Shown here piece after piece: positions 19,152-29,668 of a stretch of 64,000 bases of DNA. The DNA comes from an uncultured Pseudohongiella sp. (lineage in GTDB: Bacteria; Pseudomonadota; Gammaproteobacteria; Pseudomonadales; Pseudohongiellaceae), in assembly GCA_902531515.1 (NCBI GenBank), contig CACAEJ010000001.1:1-64000 (forward strand). The letters run 5' to 3'. Made by a program: the position numbers and the translations under genes. The notes beneath the pieces were generated by a model. It was given only the letters and a program-made list of their open reading frames with translations, did not search any database and was not told the DNA's origin. How positions within the stretch are numbered: position 1 is the first letter of the stretch; each line of letters begins with the position of its first letter.

Positions 19152-20285
19152 CTAGTCCAGCGGTAGATTCCGAGCTTCTATAAAAGCTTCTTCGGCGATC
19201 CGATTATAATTTATTACATTGTCTCGAAAGTTCCTCCACGACTCGAAGACTCTGGTGGTTTGTTCGTCTACGAGTGCCATCTCAGAGACCACCTCCTCGG
19301 ATATTCTATGTAGCTCAGTGAGGACATCATTAGGTAATTTTCTGAGCTGTACATCGTGCTCTTCGACAAGAACTCTCAGTGCTTCATTGTTTCTCGCCAT
19401 GAGTTCGTCTAGCAACAGTTGGTTCATAATCTCTGTTCCAGCCATTAATATCTCTTGCAGATCAACTGGCAGTGACTCAAACTTTTCCTTATTAAAGATT
19501 GTTTCAAGAGTTGAGCCTGGTTCATGCCAACCAGGATAGTAGTAGTATTCGGCAACGGTGTGATAACCGGCAGCAAGATCATTATAAGGACTTACGAATT
19601 CTGTCGCATCAAGTGCTCCGGTTTGTAATGCTGTAAAAACTTCGCTCACCTGCATGGTGACCGGAACCCCTCCTGCTCTGCGAAAAACCTCACCACCAAG
19701 GCTAGGAATCCGCATTGTTAATCCTTGTAAATCCTCCAGGGAGTTTATCTCTTTGTTAAACCATCCGAACATTTGGACGCCAGAATTTCCACCTCTTACT
19801 GGGATTAAGTTAAAAGGCGCGTAAAGTTCTCGCCAGAGCTCATTCCCTCCTCCGTATCTCAGCCAGGCATCTTGTTCGTAACTAGTCATTCCAAACGGAA
19901 TAGAGGAAAAAAAAGGAGTGCCAGGTATCTTTCCTTGCCAATAATAAGCGCCGGAGTGACCAATTTCTGCCACGCCTTGTGAAACAGCATCGAACACCTC
20001 TAGACCTCCAACTAACTCATTAGCGCCATACACTCTTATTCTCATCCTGCCGTTGCTCATTGTCTCAACAATTTCCGAAAAGTATTCCGGCGAAGTCCCT
20101 AGAGCAGGTAAATTCTTTGGCCATGAAGTAATCATTTTCCATTCGTAATAGGACTCTTCTAAAGGCCCTATTGATGAGGTAGGTTGATCATCCTGAGTGC
20201 AGGATGTTAGTGCAGCCACGAGAAAAGCAAGCAGAAAGGCCGTAGTTGAAGCATATTTGAGTTTTCTTATTATCTTTATCATCAT
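19152..20285 (-). CDS. TRAP transporter substrate-binding protein (DctP/TakP-like lipoprotein)
   Basis: About 377 residues from the ATG at 20285, preceded by GGATAGG; a longer frame from 20333 would run into uvrD. The signal peptide ends at lipobox LTSC, so it is lipid-anchored. The segment MITSWPKNLPALG, then GGLEVFDAVSQGVAEIGHSG, PGLW-like FGWFNKEINSLEDLQGL and YYYPGWHEPGSTLE closely follow the pattern of TakP-type binders for 2-oxo acids. It is convergent with, rather than upstream of, the permease genes, and starts 5 nt after the uvrD stop, so it may depend on uvrD transcription or a promoter inside uvrD. Confidence 0.92.
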   Translation of the reverse strand: MMIKIIRKLKYASTTAFLLAFLVAALTSCTQDDQPTSSIGPLEESYYEWKMITSWPKNLPALGTSPEYFSEIVETMSNGRMRIRVYGANELVGGLEVFDAVSQGVAEIGHSGAYYWQGKIPGTPFFSSIPFGMTSYEQDAWLRYGGGNELWRELYAPFNLIPVRGGNSGVQMFGWFNKEINSLEDLQGLTMRIPSLGGEVFRRAGGVPVTMQVSEVFTALQTGALDATEFVSPYNDLAAGYHTVAEYYYYPGWHEPGSTLETIFNKEKFESLPVDLQEILMAGTEIMNQLLLDELMARNNEALRVLVEEHDVQLRKLPNDVLTELHRISEEVVSEMALVDEQTTRVFESWRNFRDNVINYNRIAEEAFIEARNLPLD

Positions 20286-20290
20286 GTCGC

Positions 20291-22513
20291 CTATCCGATA
20301 ACCTGTAAGTTTGCGTACGATAACACTAACCATTTACTGCCCGCAGAGTCAAAATTTACTTGGACTCTTGCGTTTGGGCCTTGACCTTCGTAGTTTAGGA
20401 TAACGCCTTCTCCAAATTTACCATGCAAAACTCGTTGTCCAAGGGATAACTCTGTTTGAGGTATTTCCCCATGACTGCTAGCCCGACTACCAGGCTTATT
20501 TAAATAAGTGATATTCAGTGAACCTAAGGGTTGCTTAGCAGATGTTTTCATCCGAACTTCGTCAATAAGGGTTGATGGAATCTCCTTGATAAACCTGGAC
20601 GGCCTACTTAGAGAGACATCGCCATGAAGGCGTCTTGATTCCGCATAGCTTAGGACTAGTTTTTCTTTAGCTCTTGTTATGCCAACATAACAAAGCCTTC
20701 TTTCTTCCTCGAGTCCTGTGATATTGTCCATCGACATCTTATGGGGGAATAGACCTTCTTCCATTCCAGATAGAAATACTAACGGAAATTCCAAACCTTT
20801 TGCGGAATGCAGGGTCATTAGTTGCACAGCATCGTCTTCTTCACTGGCTTGGGTATCACCTGAGTCTAAAGATGCCTGATCTAGAAAAGAGGCTAAAAAT
20901 CCTTTAGAAGTCAAGTCTAACTCTTCGTTTTCTTCAGACAATAAATCAGGCGCATCAAAATTGTTGCAAGCAGTAATTAGTTCTTCCAGGTTTTCAATTC
21001 TGGCTCTTGCCTTCTCTCCACCCTCTTTTTCATGATGACTAATGAGCCCGCTATTAACAATGACGTGTTCAGCTTTCTGATGAAGCTGCAATATAGAACA
21101 ATCAGAATCTAATTTGTCTATTAGTGCTAGGAATGCCAAGACAGAACTCGCTGCTCGTGACGATAGCATGTTCTTGTTCACACATTCTACGCAGGCCTTC
21201 CATAAAGAAATACTGTTTTTTCTTGCGACATCTGTAATTAATTCTAACGTTCTACCGCCTATTCCACGCGTGGGAACATTTATCACTCGCTCGATAGCCG
21301 TATCATCATTGCGATTAACTATTAGTCTCAAATAAGATAGAGCGTTTTTAATTTCAAGTCGATCGTAAAACCTATGTCCGCCATAGATTTTGTATGGCAT
21401 GCTAACTCTTAGTAAAGCCTCTTCAAGCTCCCTGGATTGTGCGTTGGAGCGGTATAGGATTGCACTATCTTTGCGGGGGTTTCCTTTGTTGAACCACTCT
21501 TGTAAGCGATCAACAATAAATCTTGCTTCCTCTTGCTCATTGAAGGCTTCATATAGACTAATAGCTTCTCCTTCCCCGCAATCAGTCCAGAGATTTTTAC
21601 CCAGTCTTCCATTGTTATGTTCGATTAGTTTATTGGCAGCCTTTAGTATAGTGGATGTAGATCTATAATTTTGTTCTAAGCGAACGATGTCTGCATCGGG
21701 GAAGTCAGTGTTAAATTTTTGTATATTTTCTATTTTTGCGCCACGCCAACCATAGATAGATTGGTCGTCATCGCCAACTACCATCATTTTATTGAAACTG
21801 CCCGCAAGGACTTGTAACCAAGCGTACTGTATTGAGTTTGTATCTTGAAACTCATCTACCAGAATAAACTGAAATCGCCGTTGATAGTGCGCCAAAATTT
21901 GTGGATTATTTAACCAGAGTTCATGTGCTCGCAGCAGAATCTCCCCAAAGTCGATCATCCCACCGTTATTGCAAGCGTTTTCGTAAGCCTTATAGATTGC
22001 GAGTTGAGTCTTTGTGTAATCGTCATCAAAATGTTCTATGCTGTGAGATCGCAAGCCTTCATCTTTTTGAGAGTTGATATACCATTGACACTGCTTAGCG
22101 GGCCATTTTTCTTCATCGATTCCAAGGGTTTTTAACAAACGTTTGATTAAACGGAGTTGATCATCTGCGTCAAGGATTTGAAAATCTTCAGGAAGGTTTG
22201 CTTCCCTCCAGTGTGATCGCAACAGTCTGTGCGCCAACCCGTGAAAAGTTCCTACCCACATCCCACCAGTTGGCTGCTGCATTAATTCTTCTATTCTTCC
22301 TCGCATTTCTCTTGCGGCCTTGTTGGTGAAAGTTACTGCGAGGATCGAAAAGGGCGAAATATCCTCAGCTTCAATAAGCCATGCAATCCGGTGAACTAAA
22401 ACACGGGTCTTGCCGCTGCCCGCGCCAGCAAGGACCAGTAAATTATTCGCTGGGCTGGCGACGGCGTTTCGTTGTTGCTCATTTAACGAACTTAAAATGT
22501 GAGATACATCCAT
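20291..22513 (-). CDS. uvrD: DNA helicase II (UvrD)
   Basis: 740 residues from the ATG at 22513, which gives the family start MDVSHILSSLNEQQRNAV. Superfamily 1A 3'-5' helicase for mismatch and nucleotide-excision repair. Motif I is AGAGSGKTRVL, motif II DEFQDTN, motif III GDDDQSIYGWRGA, with LMTLHSAKGLEFPLVFLSG and YVGITRAKEKLVLSYA further on. A C-terminal beta-domain covers the last 60 residues. I see no clear LexA-type palindrome in the 90 bp upstream, unlike E. coli uvrD. It is divergent from gcdH. Confidence 0.96.
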   Translation of the reverse strand: MDVSHILSSLNEQQRNAVASPANNLLVLAGAGSGKTRVLVHRIAWLIEAEDISPFSILAVTFTNKAAREMRGRIEELMQQPTGGMWVGTFHGLAHRLLRSHWREANLPEDFQILDADDQLRLIKRLLKTLGIDEEKWPAKQCQWYINSQKDEGLRSHSIEHFDDDYTKTQLAIYKAYENACNNGGMIDFGEILLRAHELWLNNPQILAHYQRRFQFILVDEFQDTNSIQYAWLQVLAGSFNKMMVVGDDDQSIYGWRGAKIENIQKFNTDFPDADIVRLEQNYRSTSTILKAANKLIEHNNGRLGKNLWTDCGEGEAISLYEAFNEQEEARFIVDRLQEWFNKGNPRKDSAILYRSNAQSRELEEALLRVSMPYKIYGGHRFYDRLEIKNALSYLRLIVNRNDDTAIERVINVPTRGIGGRTLELITDVARKNSISLWKACVECVNKNMLSSRAASSVLAFLALIDKLDSDCSILQLHQKAEHVIVNSGLISHHEKEGGEKARARIENLEELITACNNFDAPDLLSEENEELDLTSKGFLASFLDQASLDSGDTQASEEDDAVQLMTLHSAKGLEFPLVFLSGMEEGLFPHKMSMDNITGLEEERRLCYVGITRAKEKLVLSYAESRRLHGDVSLSRPSRFIKEIPSTLIDEVRMKTSAKQPLGSLNITYLNKPGSRASSHGEIPQTELSLGQRVLHGKFGEGVILNYEGQGPNARVQVNFDSAGSKWLVLSYANLQVIG

Positions 22514-22584
22514 GGGGTGATATTCTATCAAATTGAGAGACTTGCGCTTGTTAAAAAACAGTTATTGTTTAGGTGATTTTGAAA

Positions 22585-22612
22585 TTGTCATTTAGAGATT
22601 GTTCGCTAGTTT
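22585..22612 (+). promoter_or_regulatory. Candidate sigma70 promoter for gcdH
   Basis: TTGTCA (22585-22590) and TAGTTT (22607-22612) are separated by 16 bases in the divergent uvrD/gcdH gap, 58 bp before the gcdH start. The -35 is good, the -10 only fair. Confidence 0.3.
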
Positions 22613-22670
22613 GATAGAATGTGTTCTCAGCTTTGAGTTAATTTACGACAGTTTTAGATGGGAGAATTTG

Positions 22671-23864
22671 ATGTCTGTACGAGCAAATGAAGTTCCATTC
22701 AATTGGAAAGACCCTTTTTTGTTGGAAGAACAATTGACAGAAGAGGAAAGGATGGTGCGAGACACAGCCAAGCAGTATGCGCAGAATGAGTTGCTCCCAA
22801 GGGTACGAGAAGCCTACCGAAATGAGGAAACGGACCCTGATATTTTCCGAGAAATGGGTCAGCTAGGCTTATTAGGAGCCATGATTGAAGGTTATGGTTG
22901 TGCAGGCATGAATTACGTATGTTATGGCTTAATTGCAAGGGAAATAGAGTCGGTAGACTCGGGGTATCGATCTATGATGTCTGTGCAATCGAGTTTGGTG
23001 ATGCATCCGATTAATACTTTTGGCAGTGAATTTCAGAAGGAAAAATATTTACCTAAATTAGCGAGTGGAGAATTCATTGGGTGTTTCGGATTAACAGAAC
23101 CTGACCATGGGTCTGATCCAGGCAGTATGAATACGCGGGCGAAAGAGGTGGCCGACGGCTACATTTTAACTGGTGCTAAAAATTGGATAAGTAATTCACC
23201 AATTGCAGATGTGTTTGTGGTTTGGGCAAAAGATGAAGACGGAGTAATTTCAGGATTCATACTTGATAAGAATATGAAGGGGCTATCAGCTCCTAAAATT
23301 GAGGGGAAATTAGCTTTAAGGGCATCCATTACTGGTGAAATAGTCATGGATGAAGTGTTGGTCCCGAAAGAAAATAAATTACCAGGAGCTAAAGGATTAA
23401 ATGGACCATTTAGTTGTTTAAATTCGGCTCGACTTGGAATTGCATGGGGCGCGTTGGGTGCGGCCGAAACTTGTTGGCATACTGCTCTTGACTATACATT
23501 GGATAGGAAACAGTTCGGAAGGCCTTTAGCTTCAAATCAGATTATCCAGAAGAAACTAGCGCAGATGCAAACGGATATTAGTCTAGCGTTACAAGGGTGT
23601 TTGCAAGCTTGCCGAATGAAAGATCAAGGAAAGTTGGCGCCGACTTTGATTTCGCTATTGAAACGAAACTCGTGTTTAAAAGCGTTAGATACTGCGAGAG
23701 AAGCTCGGGATATGCTAGGAGGCAATGGAATTTCAGATGAATACCCTGTCATGAGACATGCTCAAAACCTTGAGGTAGTTAACACTTATGAGGGTACTCA
23801 AGATATTCACGCCCTTATTCTTGGCCGCTCTCAAACAGGCATCCAAGCGTTTACAGGGAGATAA
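22671..23864 (+). CDS. gcdH: Glutaryl-CoA dehydrogenase
   Basis: 397 residues from the ATG at 22671, with GGGAG 7 nt before it; a longer frame from 22599 adds 24 residues without family support. Oxidises and decarboxylates glutaryl-CoA to crotonyl-CoA in lysine, tryptophan and glutarate breakdown, passing electrons to ETF. It matches the GCDH branch of acyl-CoA dehydrogenases: [36 protein letters not shown], and the catalytic Glu in [16 protein letters not shown]. No regulator or CoA-transferase of the pathway lies next to it. Confidence 0.93.
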   Translation: MSVRANEVPFNWKDPFLLEEQLTEEERMVRDTAKQYAQNELLPRVREAYRNEETDPDIFREMGQLGLLGAMIEGYGCAGMNYVCYGLIAREIESVDSGYRSMMSVQSSLVMHPINTFGSEFQKEKYLPKLASGEFIGCFGLTEPDHGSDPGSMNTRAKEVADGYILTGAKNWISNSPIADVFVVWAKDEDGVISGFILDKNMKGLSAPKIEGKLALRASITGEIVMDEVLVPKENKLPGAKGLNGPFSCLNSARLGIAWGALGAAETCWHTALDYTLDRKQFGRPLASNQIIQKKLAQMQTDISLALQGCLQACRMKDQGKLAPTLISLLKRNSCLKALDTAREARDMLGGNGISDEYPVMRHAQNLEVVNTYEGTQDIHALILGRSQTGIQAFTGR

Positions 23865-23882
23865 ACTGTCTTCGAACTTTTT

Positions 23883-24788
23883 TTAAAGATAATTAGATAC
23901 AGTTCCTAAAAAGATTATCGCGCCTACCCAGCTGTTGTTAAGGAATGCTTTAAAACACAAGTCAGGTAGTCGATCCTTAATTAGGTACTGCTGATATATA
24001 AGAAATAGACTCGCGATGCTGATTGAGGCATAAAAAAAATCGCCGAATTGCAAGTGAATTGCTACTAGGGCTAGAGTTAGAATAAAACCTATTTGGAGTA
24101 TTCCAATCATTATTCGATCTGCATAGCCGAACAGGATGGCTGTGGACTTTACCCCTGCTTGGAGATCATACTCTCTGTCGACCATCGCATATTGTGTGTC
24201 GTAAGCAACTGTCCACAAGACATTAGCTATGAACAATAGGAATGCTATTGGGGGAATATCCTTCAAAGTAGCAGTGAATGCCATTAATATACCCCATGAA
24301 AAGGCAATTCCAAGTATGATCTGCGGTAAATTAGTGTACCTCTTCATGAACGGGTAGATTACGATTACTGCTATAGCTAAAAATGAAAGCAGTATTGTTT
24401 CAACATTAGTAAAGAGTAACAGACAAAAGCCAATACTGGATAAAATAAAGAAGCAAATTAATGCTTCGCGTTTACTCAACTTTTTTATAACTAACGGCCT
24501 ATCCTGAGTACGTTTGACTTTCCGGTCTATTTCGTAGTCGGCGAAATCATTGATGCAACAACCAGCAGACCTCATAACAACGGTCCCCAGAGAGAAAACA
24601 ATTAATAACGAAAAGGAAGGCAGTCCTTCAGCAGCTATCCAGAGAGATGTAATCGTTGGCCAGAAAAGTAGGTAAATTCCTATTGGGCGATCTATTCTTG
24701 TTAGTTGAATGAATTGGGGAAATTTCTGTAGCATAATTGGTGTTAGATTCATCAGTTCTTCCCAAGGACTATTCTCAAAAAAATTCAT
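23883..24788 (-). CDS. ubiA: 4-hydroxybenzoate polyprenyltransferase
   Basis: 301 residues, about eight or nine membrane helices. Adds the polyprenyl tail to 4-hydroxybenzoate in ubiquinone synthesis. The two Asp-rich prenyl-diphosphate sites are present: NDFADYEIDRKVKRTQDRPL and DTQYAMVDREYDLQAGVKS. The start is uncertain; Met13 or Met19 would give a length closer to the usual 285-290. It is convergent with gcdH. No ubiC is seen nearby. Confidence 0.95.
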   Translation of the reverse strand: MNFFENSPWEELMNLTPIMLQKFPQFIQLTRIDRPIGIYLLFWPTITSLWIAAEGLPSFSLLIVFSLGTVVMRSAGCCINDFADYEIDRKVKRTQDRPLVIKKLSKREALICFFILSSIGFCLLLFTNVETILLSFLAIAVIVIYPFMKRYTNLPQIILGIAFSWGILMAFTATLKDIPPIAFLLFIANVLWTVAYDTQYAMVDREYDLQAGVKSTAILFGYADRIMIGILQIGFILTLALVAIHLQFGDFFYASISIASLFLIYQQYLIKDRLPDLCFKAFLNNSWVGAIIFLGTVSNYL

Positions 24789-24881
24789 TTGTTTTTCAGG
24801 CGACGATTTATTAATGACACTTGGTGAACTTCAATAGCCAATACTTAATGGATAATCACTTGAAAAATTTTGCTATATTTT

Positions 24882-26969
24882 CTACACGTTAACGTATTCT
24901 TCTTTGTCACTAAGCCATCGCCGGATTAAAGAATCGACTAAACCTTGATGGTTCTTCATTAAAATCTCAGATGAAGTTTTGACATCTTCTAAGAGAAACG
25001 CGTCTCTTTGTAGGTTGGCAATTTTGAAAGACACTAAGCCAGCTTGATTAGTTCCAAGGACTTGACCCGGACCACGTAATTCAAGGTCTTTCTCTGCAAT
25101 GTGAAATCCATCGCAACTGTCACGTAAGACTTTGAGTCTGAGCTTGCTGTCTGGGGATATGGGCGATTGATAAAGCAATATACAGTGGCTTTGACCGCTC
25201 CCACGACCAACTCTTCCCCTAAGTTGATGAAGTTGAGCTAATCCTAAACGCTCCGCATTTTCTATGATCATCAAGCTGGCATTCGGAACATCGACACCCA
25301 CCTCTATAACTGTTGTCGCTACTAATAGTTGAACCTCGCCTTTTTTGAAGTCCGACATAATTTTGTTTTTTTCTTCGCTCTTCATGCGACCATGAATCAG
25401 GCCTATATTGATATTGTCCAGCAGTTTGACGAGATTTTGGGCGGTCGCTTCTGCTGCTTCGCACTCCAATGTCTCTGACTCCTCTATTAGTGTACAAACC
25501 CAATAAACTTGGCTTCCGTTGACGCATGCTGCCTTTATCCGTTCTACGATTTTATCTCGCCGCTCGCTTGAGATAACGGCGGTATTCACCGGCACTCTAC
25601 CTGGAGGTAATTCTCTAATGACGGTGGAATCTAAATCAGCATAGACGCTCATTGCTAGCGTTCTGGGTATTGGCGTTGCGGTCATGACTAACTGATGAGG
25701 TTGAATCTCCGAAGAATTTGCTTTGTTTCTTAGACTAAGCCGTTGGTGGACACCAAAGCGGTGTTGCTCGTCAATGATTATTAGTCCGAGCTTTTTATAA
25801 ATTACTCCCCGCTGGAATAAGGCATGTGTCCCAATTAAGATTTGGCAAGAACCGGACTCCAACTCTCTTAAAGTCTTTGCTCTTGTAGACCCTTTGACTT
25901 TGCCGCTTAGCCAGCCCACTTTTATGCCGAGACGCCGATACCATTGTCTAAAATTGTGAAAGTGTTGTTCGGCAAGTATTTCTGTTGGTGCCATCAGCGC
26001 GACTTGAAAACCACTGCCGATTGCCTGTAAAGAAGAGAGTGCCGCTACAACCGTTTTCCCAGAACCTACATCTCCCTGAAGAAGCCTAAGCATCGGGGTA
26101 ATTTTAGTTAGGTCCTGAGCAATATCTCTCGATGCCGATTTTTGACCGATCGTCAGCTCAAATGGAAGTTGTCTAAGAAATTTTTCTCCTAGCTCCTTGT
26201 TTACTTTAAAACTAGGCGCACATTTTTGGTCGGGGTTTTGCCTAAATTTTCGCATACATAAGCGATGCGCAAGAAGTTCCTCAAAAGCCAGTCTCTTTTG
26301 GAAAGGACTCAGACTATTATTAAGCTTGTCTAAATCAAGGCAGGCGGGTGGGTTATGCAACATCTTTATTGCATCTGTCAGACCGCAAAGATCATAGTTG
26401 CTTAAAATTTGCGGGGGCAAGAAGTCTACTAAACCATTAGATTGGCCAAGAATCTCTAACCCCTGTTGTATAAAGCCTCTGAGTCTTTTTTGCTGGATAC
26501 CATCGGTGGTTGGGTAAATTGGAGTCAATTTACTTTCTGACGAAACATTATCAGAATTATCAATCTCTCTATACTCAGGGTGATATATTTCAAAACCCTT
26601 GCTACCACGTCGGATTTCTCCATAACAGCATAAAAATTTCCCCGGGGCTAAGGAATCTCTTTGTGCAGAGCTAAATTGGAAAAAACGTAAATAGATAAAA
26701 CCGGTGGTATCGCGCAGCATACACTGCAAGCTTCTACGCCGACCAAAAAGAATGTTATTAGATATGATCTCTCCGCTTATTTGAACGCGATCCCCCAGCT
26801 TTACTGAATTGATAGGGCTTAGTTTGGTTCGATCCTCATATCTAAAAGGTAAATGAAAAAGTAAATCTTGTAGGTTGTGAATTCCAAGTTGACTAAATTT
26901 TCGTTCAAGGGAGGGACCTACTCCTTTGAGTGAAGTTAGAGAAACAAATTCGAAAGTTTTGTCTGGCAT
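24882..26969 (-). CDS. recG: ATP-dependent DNA helicase RecG
   Basis: 695 residues from the ATG at 26969, which aligns with the family start (then VSLTSLKGVGPSLERKF); a GTG 12 nt upstream is possible. Reverses stalled forks and processes Holliday junctions and R-loops. The N-terminal wedge domain with an OB fold is at about 50-150. Helicase motif I is GDVGSGKTVVA, motif II IDEQHRFGV, then VMTATPIPRTLAMS and QLHQLRGRVGRGSGQSHCIL. Downstream of ridA on the same strand, as in the pseudomonad order. Confidence 0.97.
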   Translation of the reverse strand: MPDKTFEFVSLTSLKGVGPSLERKFSQLGIHNLQDLLFHLPFRYEDRTKLSPINSVKLGDRVQISGEIISNNILFGRRRSLQCMLRDTTGFIYLRFFQFSSAQRDSLAPGKFLCCYGEIRRGSKGFEIYHPEYREIDNSDNVSSESKLTPIYPTTDGIQQKRLRGFIQQGLEILGQSNGLVDFLPPQILSNYDLCGLTDAIKMLHNPPACLDLDKLNNSLSPFQKRLAFEELLAHRLCMRKFRQNPDQKCAPSFKVNKELGEKFLRQLPFELTIGQKSASRDIAQDLTKITPMLRLLQGDVGSGKTVVAALSSLQAIGSGFQVALMAPTEILAEQHFHNFRQWYRRLGIKVGWLSGKVKGSTRAKTLRELESGSCQILIGTHALFQRGVIYKKLGLIIIDEQHRFGVHQRLSLRNKANSSEIQPHQLVMTATPIPRTLAMSVYADLDSTVIRELPPGRVPVNTAVISSERRDKIVERIKAACVNGSQVYWVCTLIEESETLECEAAEATAQNLVKLLDNINIGLIHGRMKSEEKNKIMSDFKKGEVQLLVATTVIEVGVDVPNASLMIIENAERLGLAQLHQLRGRVGRGSGQSHCILLYQSPISPDSKLRLKVLRDSCDGFHIAEKDLELRGPGQVLGTNQAGLVSFKIANLQRDAFLLEDVKTSSEILMKNHQGLVDSLIRRWLSDKEEYVNV

Positions 26970-27050
26970 AACGTTAAGCACGAGAAATGCTAATTTTTTA
27001 AAAGTATATGAGCTTTTACTGGATTCAGCTAGAGAGCGGTTTTACCAAAA

Positions 27051-27443
27051 TTATTCAAGTCCAGCAGCTAGAATCGCGTCGATTTCCACTGAAGCCGACT
27101 TCGGTAAGGAACTTACTTCTATGGTCGCCCGCGCTGGATATGGTTTCCTAAAATAACTTGCCATGATTTCGTTAATCACAGAGAAAGCGCTTAAATCAGT
27201 CATATAGATCGTAAGCTTTACAATATCGTTTAAATTTCCTCCACTGGCTTCAGCTACCGCTTGGAGGTTTTTAAAAACCTGATGGACCTGCTCGCCTAAA
27301 TCGTCCCCTACAAGTTCCATTGTTTTCGGAACAAGCGGTATTTGACCTGAGATAAATACCAGCGAGTCAATCTTTATAGCTTGTGAGTACGGCCCAATTG
27401 CTTTCGGCGCATTGGATGTATTTATAGAATGCTTATCAGCCAT
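27051..27443 (-). CDS. ridA: Reactive enamine/imine deaminase RidA
   Basis: 130 residues, the usual RidA length. Hydrolyses 2-aminoacrylate and related imines released by PLP enzymes. Family segments: APKAIGPYSQAI, FISGQIPLVP, VFKNLQAVAEASG, the catalytic Arg in YPARATIEVSSLP, and VEIDAILA. The start ATG overlaps the spoT stop as TAATG, so translation is coupled. Confidence 0.95.
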   Translation of the reverse strand: MADKHSINTSNAPKAIGPYSQAIKIDSLVFISGQIPLVPKTMELVGDDLGEQVHQVFKNLQAVAEASGGNLNDIVKLTIYMTDLSAFSVINEIMASYFRKPYPARATIEVSSLPKSASVEIDAILAAGLE

Positions 27444-29632
27444 TAATGACTACCTAGTTGTGTTTTTATAACTTTACGCACTTTGCGACTCTTAACCCTG
27501 GTTACTTTACTTACAGCCTTAATCAATCTCACGCGCTTCATTACCCTAGCCAAATGAACACGATTTTTCACATTCAACGATAAATTAACGATGCTGAATT
27601 TTGCATCTCTTTCTACAGTACTTATTTTTTCTATGTTAGCTTCGACTCCGGTAATCGTTGTTGCAAGAGTTGCAATTATTCCTCTCTGATTTTCCAGCTC
27701 GACCCGAAATTCAACAGAGAACTCACCTTCCACATTGGGATCCCAAGTAACTGCTACGCACTTATCGGGGTTGTCCTGAATTTCGGCGATGTTAATACAA
27801 TCTTCTGTATGAATTACCATGCCTCGCCCGGAACTAATATGCCCTACAATCGGGTCTCCGGGGATCGGGTGACAGCACTTCGCATAATTCATAACCATTC
27901 CTTCGGAGCCAAGAATTGCAAATGTGCTAGTTTGCTCCCTCGAATTCCTATTCTCAATGCCTAGGTTGCTTTCTTGTTTGGCTGCTGCTAGAAGCTGGGC
28001 AATTATATAAGCCATACGGTTACCAAGACCAATCTCTTCCAAGAGTTGGTCTAAGCTTTGCAAATTAAATTGTTGTACTAAACTATCGATGCTCTCTTTA
28101 GGGACTGAATCAATTTGGCTGCCAAAATTTGCTAAAGCCTTATTAAGTAATCTTTTACCCAGCGTGATTGATTCAGAATACTTCTGATTTTTCAGATAGT
28201 GCCTTATATTGCTTCTAGCTTTACCAGTAATCACAAAGCTTAACCAAGCTGGATTGGGTTGTGTACCAGGCGCGGTGATAATTTCAACTGTCTGACCACT
28301 TTGCAATGGTTCACTCAGTGGCGCTAATCGTCTGCTTATCCTACATGCTACGCAAGAGTTTCCTACGTCGGTGTGAATTGCATAAGCAAAGTCGACGGCC
28401 GTAGAACCTGTTGGAAGTTCAAAAATCTGGCCCTTGGGAGTGAAGACATAGATCTCATCTGGGAATAAATCGATTTTGACGTTTTCAATGAACTCAAGCG
28501 AATTTCCAGCATGCTTTTGCATTTCAAGTAAGCCATTTACCCACTCTCTGGCTCTAATCTGTGCGTTGCTTGGTAAGTCATCGCTAGATTTATAAAGCCA
28601 ATGAGAAGCAATGCCATTGTTTGCCATAGCTTCCATCTCTTCAGTTCGAATCTGGATTTCTATCGGAACACCGTGCATTCCAAATAATGTGGTATGAAGT
28701 GACTGATAACCGTTAGCCTTTGGAATTGCGATGTAATCTTTAAATCTTCCTGGTACTGGCTTATATAAGCTGTGAACAGCCCCAAGAACTCTATAGCAGG
28801 TGTCTACGCGATCAACTATTATCCTAAAAGCATATACATCCATAATTTCTGAGAAGGACTTTCTCTTGCTTCTCATTTTTTCATAGATGCTATAGAGATG
28901 TTTTTCTCTTCCGATAGTTCTCCCCGGCAAATTCTCTCTCTCGAGGCAGGCCTCTAATGAAGTCTGGATTTGACTGACAATTTCTTTCCTATTACCCCTA
29001 ATTCTTTTTACTTCAGCACTAATTCTTTTTGCTCGCATTGGATAAAGAGCTGAAAATCCTAGTTCTTCAAACTCAATTCGAACATTATTCATTCCAAGCC
29101 TGTTAGCGATAGGGGCGTAAATATCTAGAGTTTCTCTTGCGATACGGCGTTTCTTTGTGGCGCCCAAGACCCCCAGAGTTCTCATATTGTGCAAACGATC
29201 TGCAATTTTAACCATTATCACGCGCAGGTCCTTTGCCATAGCCATAGCCATTTTCCGAAAATTTTCCGCTTGTGCCTCTGCCCGAGAACTAAAGGTAATC
29301 TTATTTAGTTTGCTAACTCCATCCACTAAGTCGGCGACAGTATTTCCAAATTGGTTCTTAATCGCGGTTTTTGTTATCCCGGTGTCTTCGATAACATCAT
29401 GTAGCATGGCTGCCATCAAACTTTGATGATCCATATGCATTTCGCTTAAAATCAGAGCTACAGCTAGGGGGTGGGAGACGTAGGGATCACCGCTGTGCCG
29501 GAATTGCCCGTCGTGAGCCTGCTCCGCATAAAAATAAGCTCGACGAACACTGTTTACCTGGTCTTTTGCTAGATAAGTTGATAGACCCTCACTAAGGGCT
29601 TTTATGGAACCTTCTTCTGCTAAAACTTGCAA
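27443..29632 (-). CDS. spoT: Bifunctional (p)ppGpp synthase/hydrolase SpoT
   Basis: 729 residues. The N-terminal HD hydrolase domain (about 30-150) keeps its metal-binding residues, for example FRHSGDPYVSHPLAVAL and MLHDVIEDTGITK. The synthetase domain (about 230-340) has RFKDYIAIPKANGYQSLHTT. A TGS domain (about 385-450, VFTPKGQIFELPTGSTAVDF) and a C-terminal ACT domain follow. The intact HD motif makes it a SpoT-type enzyme rather than a synthase-only RelA. It lies between rpoZ and ridA on the minus strand. Confidence 0.95.
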   Translation of the reverse strand: MQVLAEEGSIKALSEGLSTYLAKDQVNSVRRAYFYAEQAHDGQFRHSGDPYVSHPLAVALILSEMHMDHQSLMAAMLHDVIEDTGITKTAIKNQFGNTVADLVDGVSKLNKITFSSRAEAQAENFRKMAMAMAKDLRVIMVKIADRLHNMRTLGVLGATKKRRIARETLDIYAPIANRLGMNNVRIEFEELGFSALYPMRAKRISAEVKRIRGNRKEIVSQIQTSLEACLERENLPGRTIGREKHLYSIYEKMRSKRKSFSEIMDVYAFRIIVDRVDTCYRVLGAVHSLYKPVPGRFKDYIAIPKANGYQSLHTTLFGMHGVPIEIQIRTEEMEAMANNGIASHWLYKSSDDLPSNAQIRAREWVNGLLEMQKHAGNSLEFIENVKIDLFPDEIYVFTPKGQIFELPTGSTAVDFAYAIHTDVGNSCVACRISRRLAPLSEPLQSGQTVEIITAPGTQPNPAWLSFVITGKARSNIRHYLKNQKYSESITLGKRLLNKALANFGSQIDSVPKESIDSLVQQFNLQSLDQLLEEIGLGNRMAYIIAQLLAAAKQESNLGIENRNSREQTSTFAILGSEGMVMNYAKCCHPIPGDPIVGHISSGRGMVIHTEDCINIAEIQDNPDKCVAVTWDPNVEGEFSVEFRVELENQRGIIATLATTITGVEANIEKISTVERDAKFSIVNLSLNVKNRVHLARVMKRVRLIKAVSKVTRVKSRKVRKVIKTQLGSH

Positions 29633-29668
29633 AATGTTTTACCACCATTTGATTTAGGCGAGCTATGA

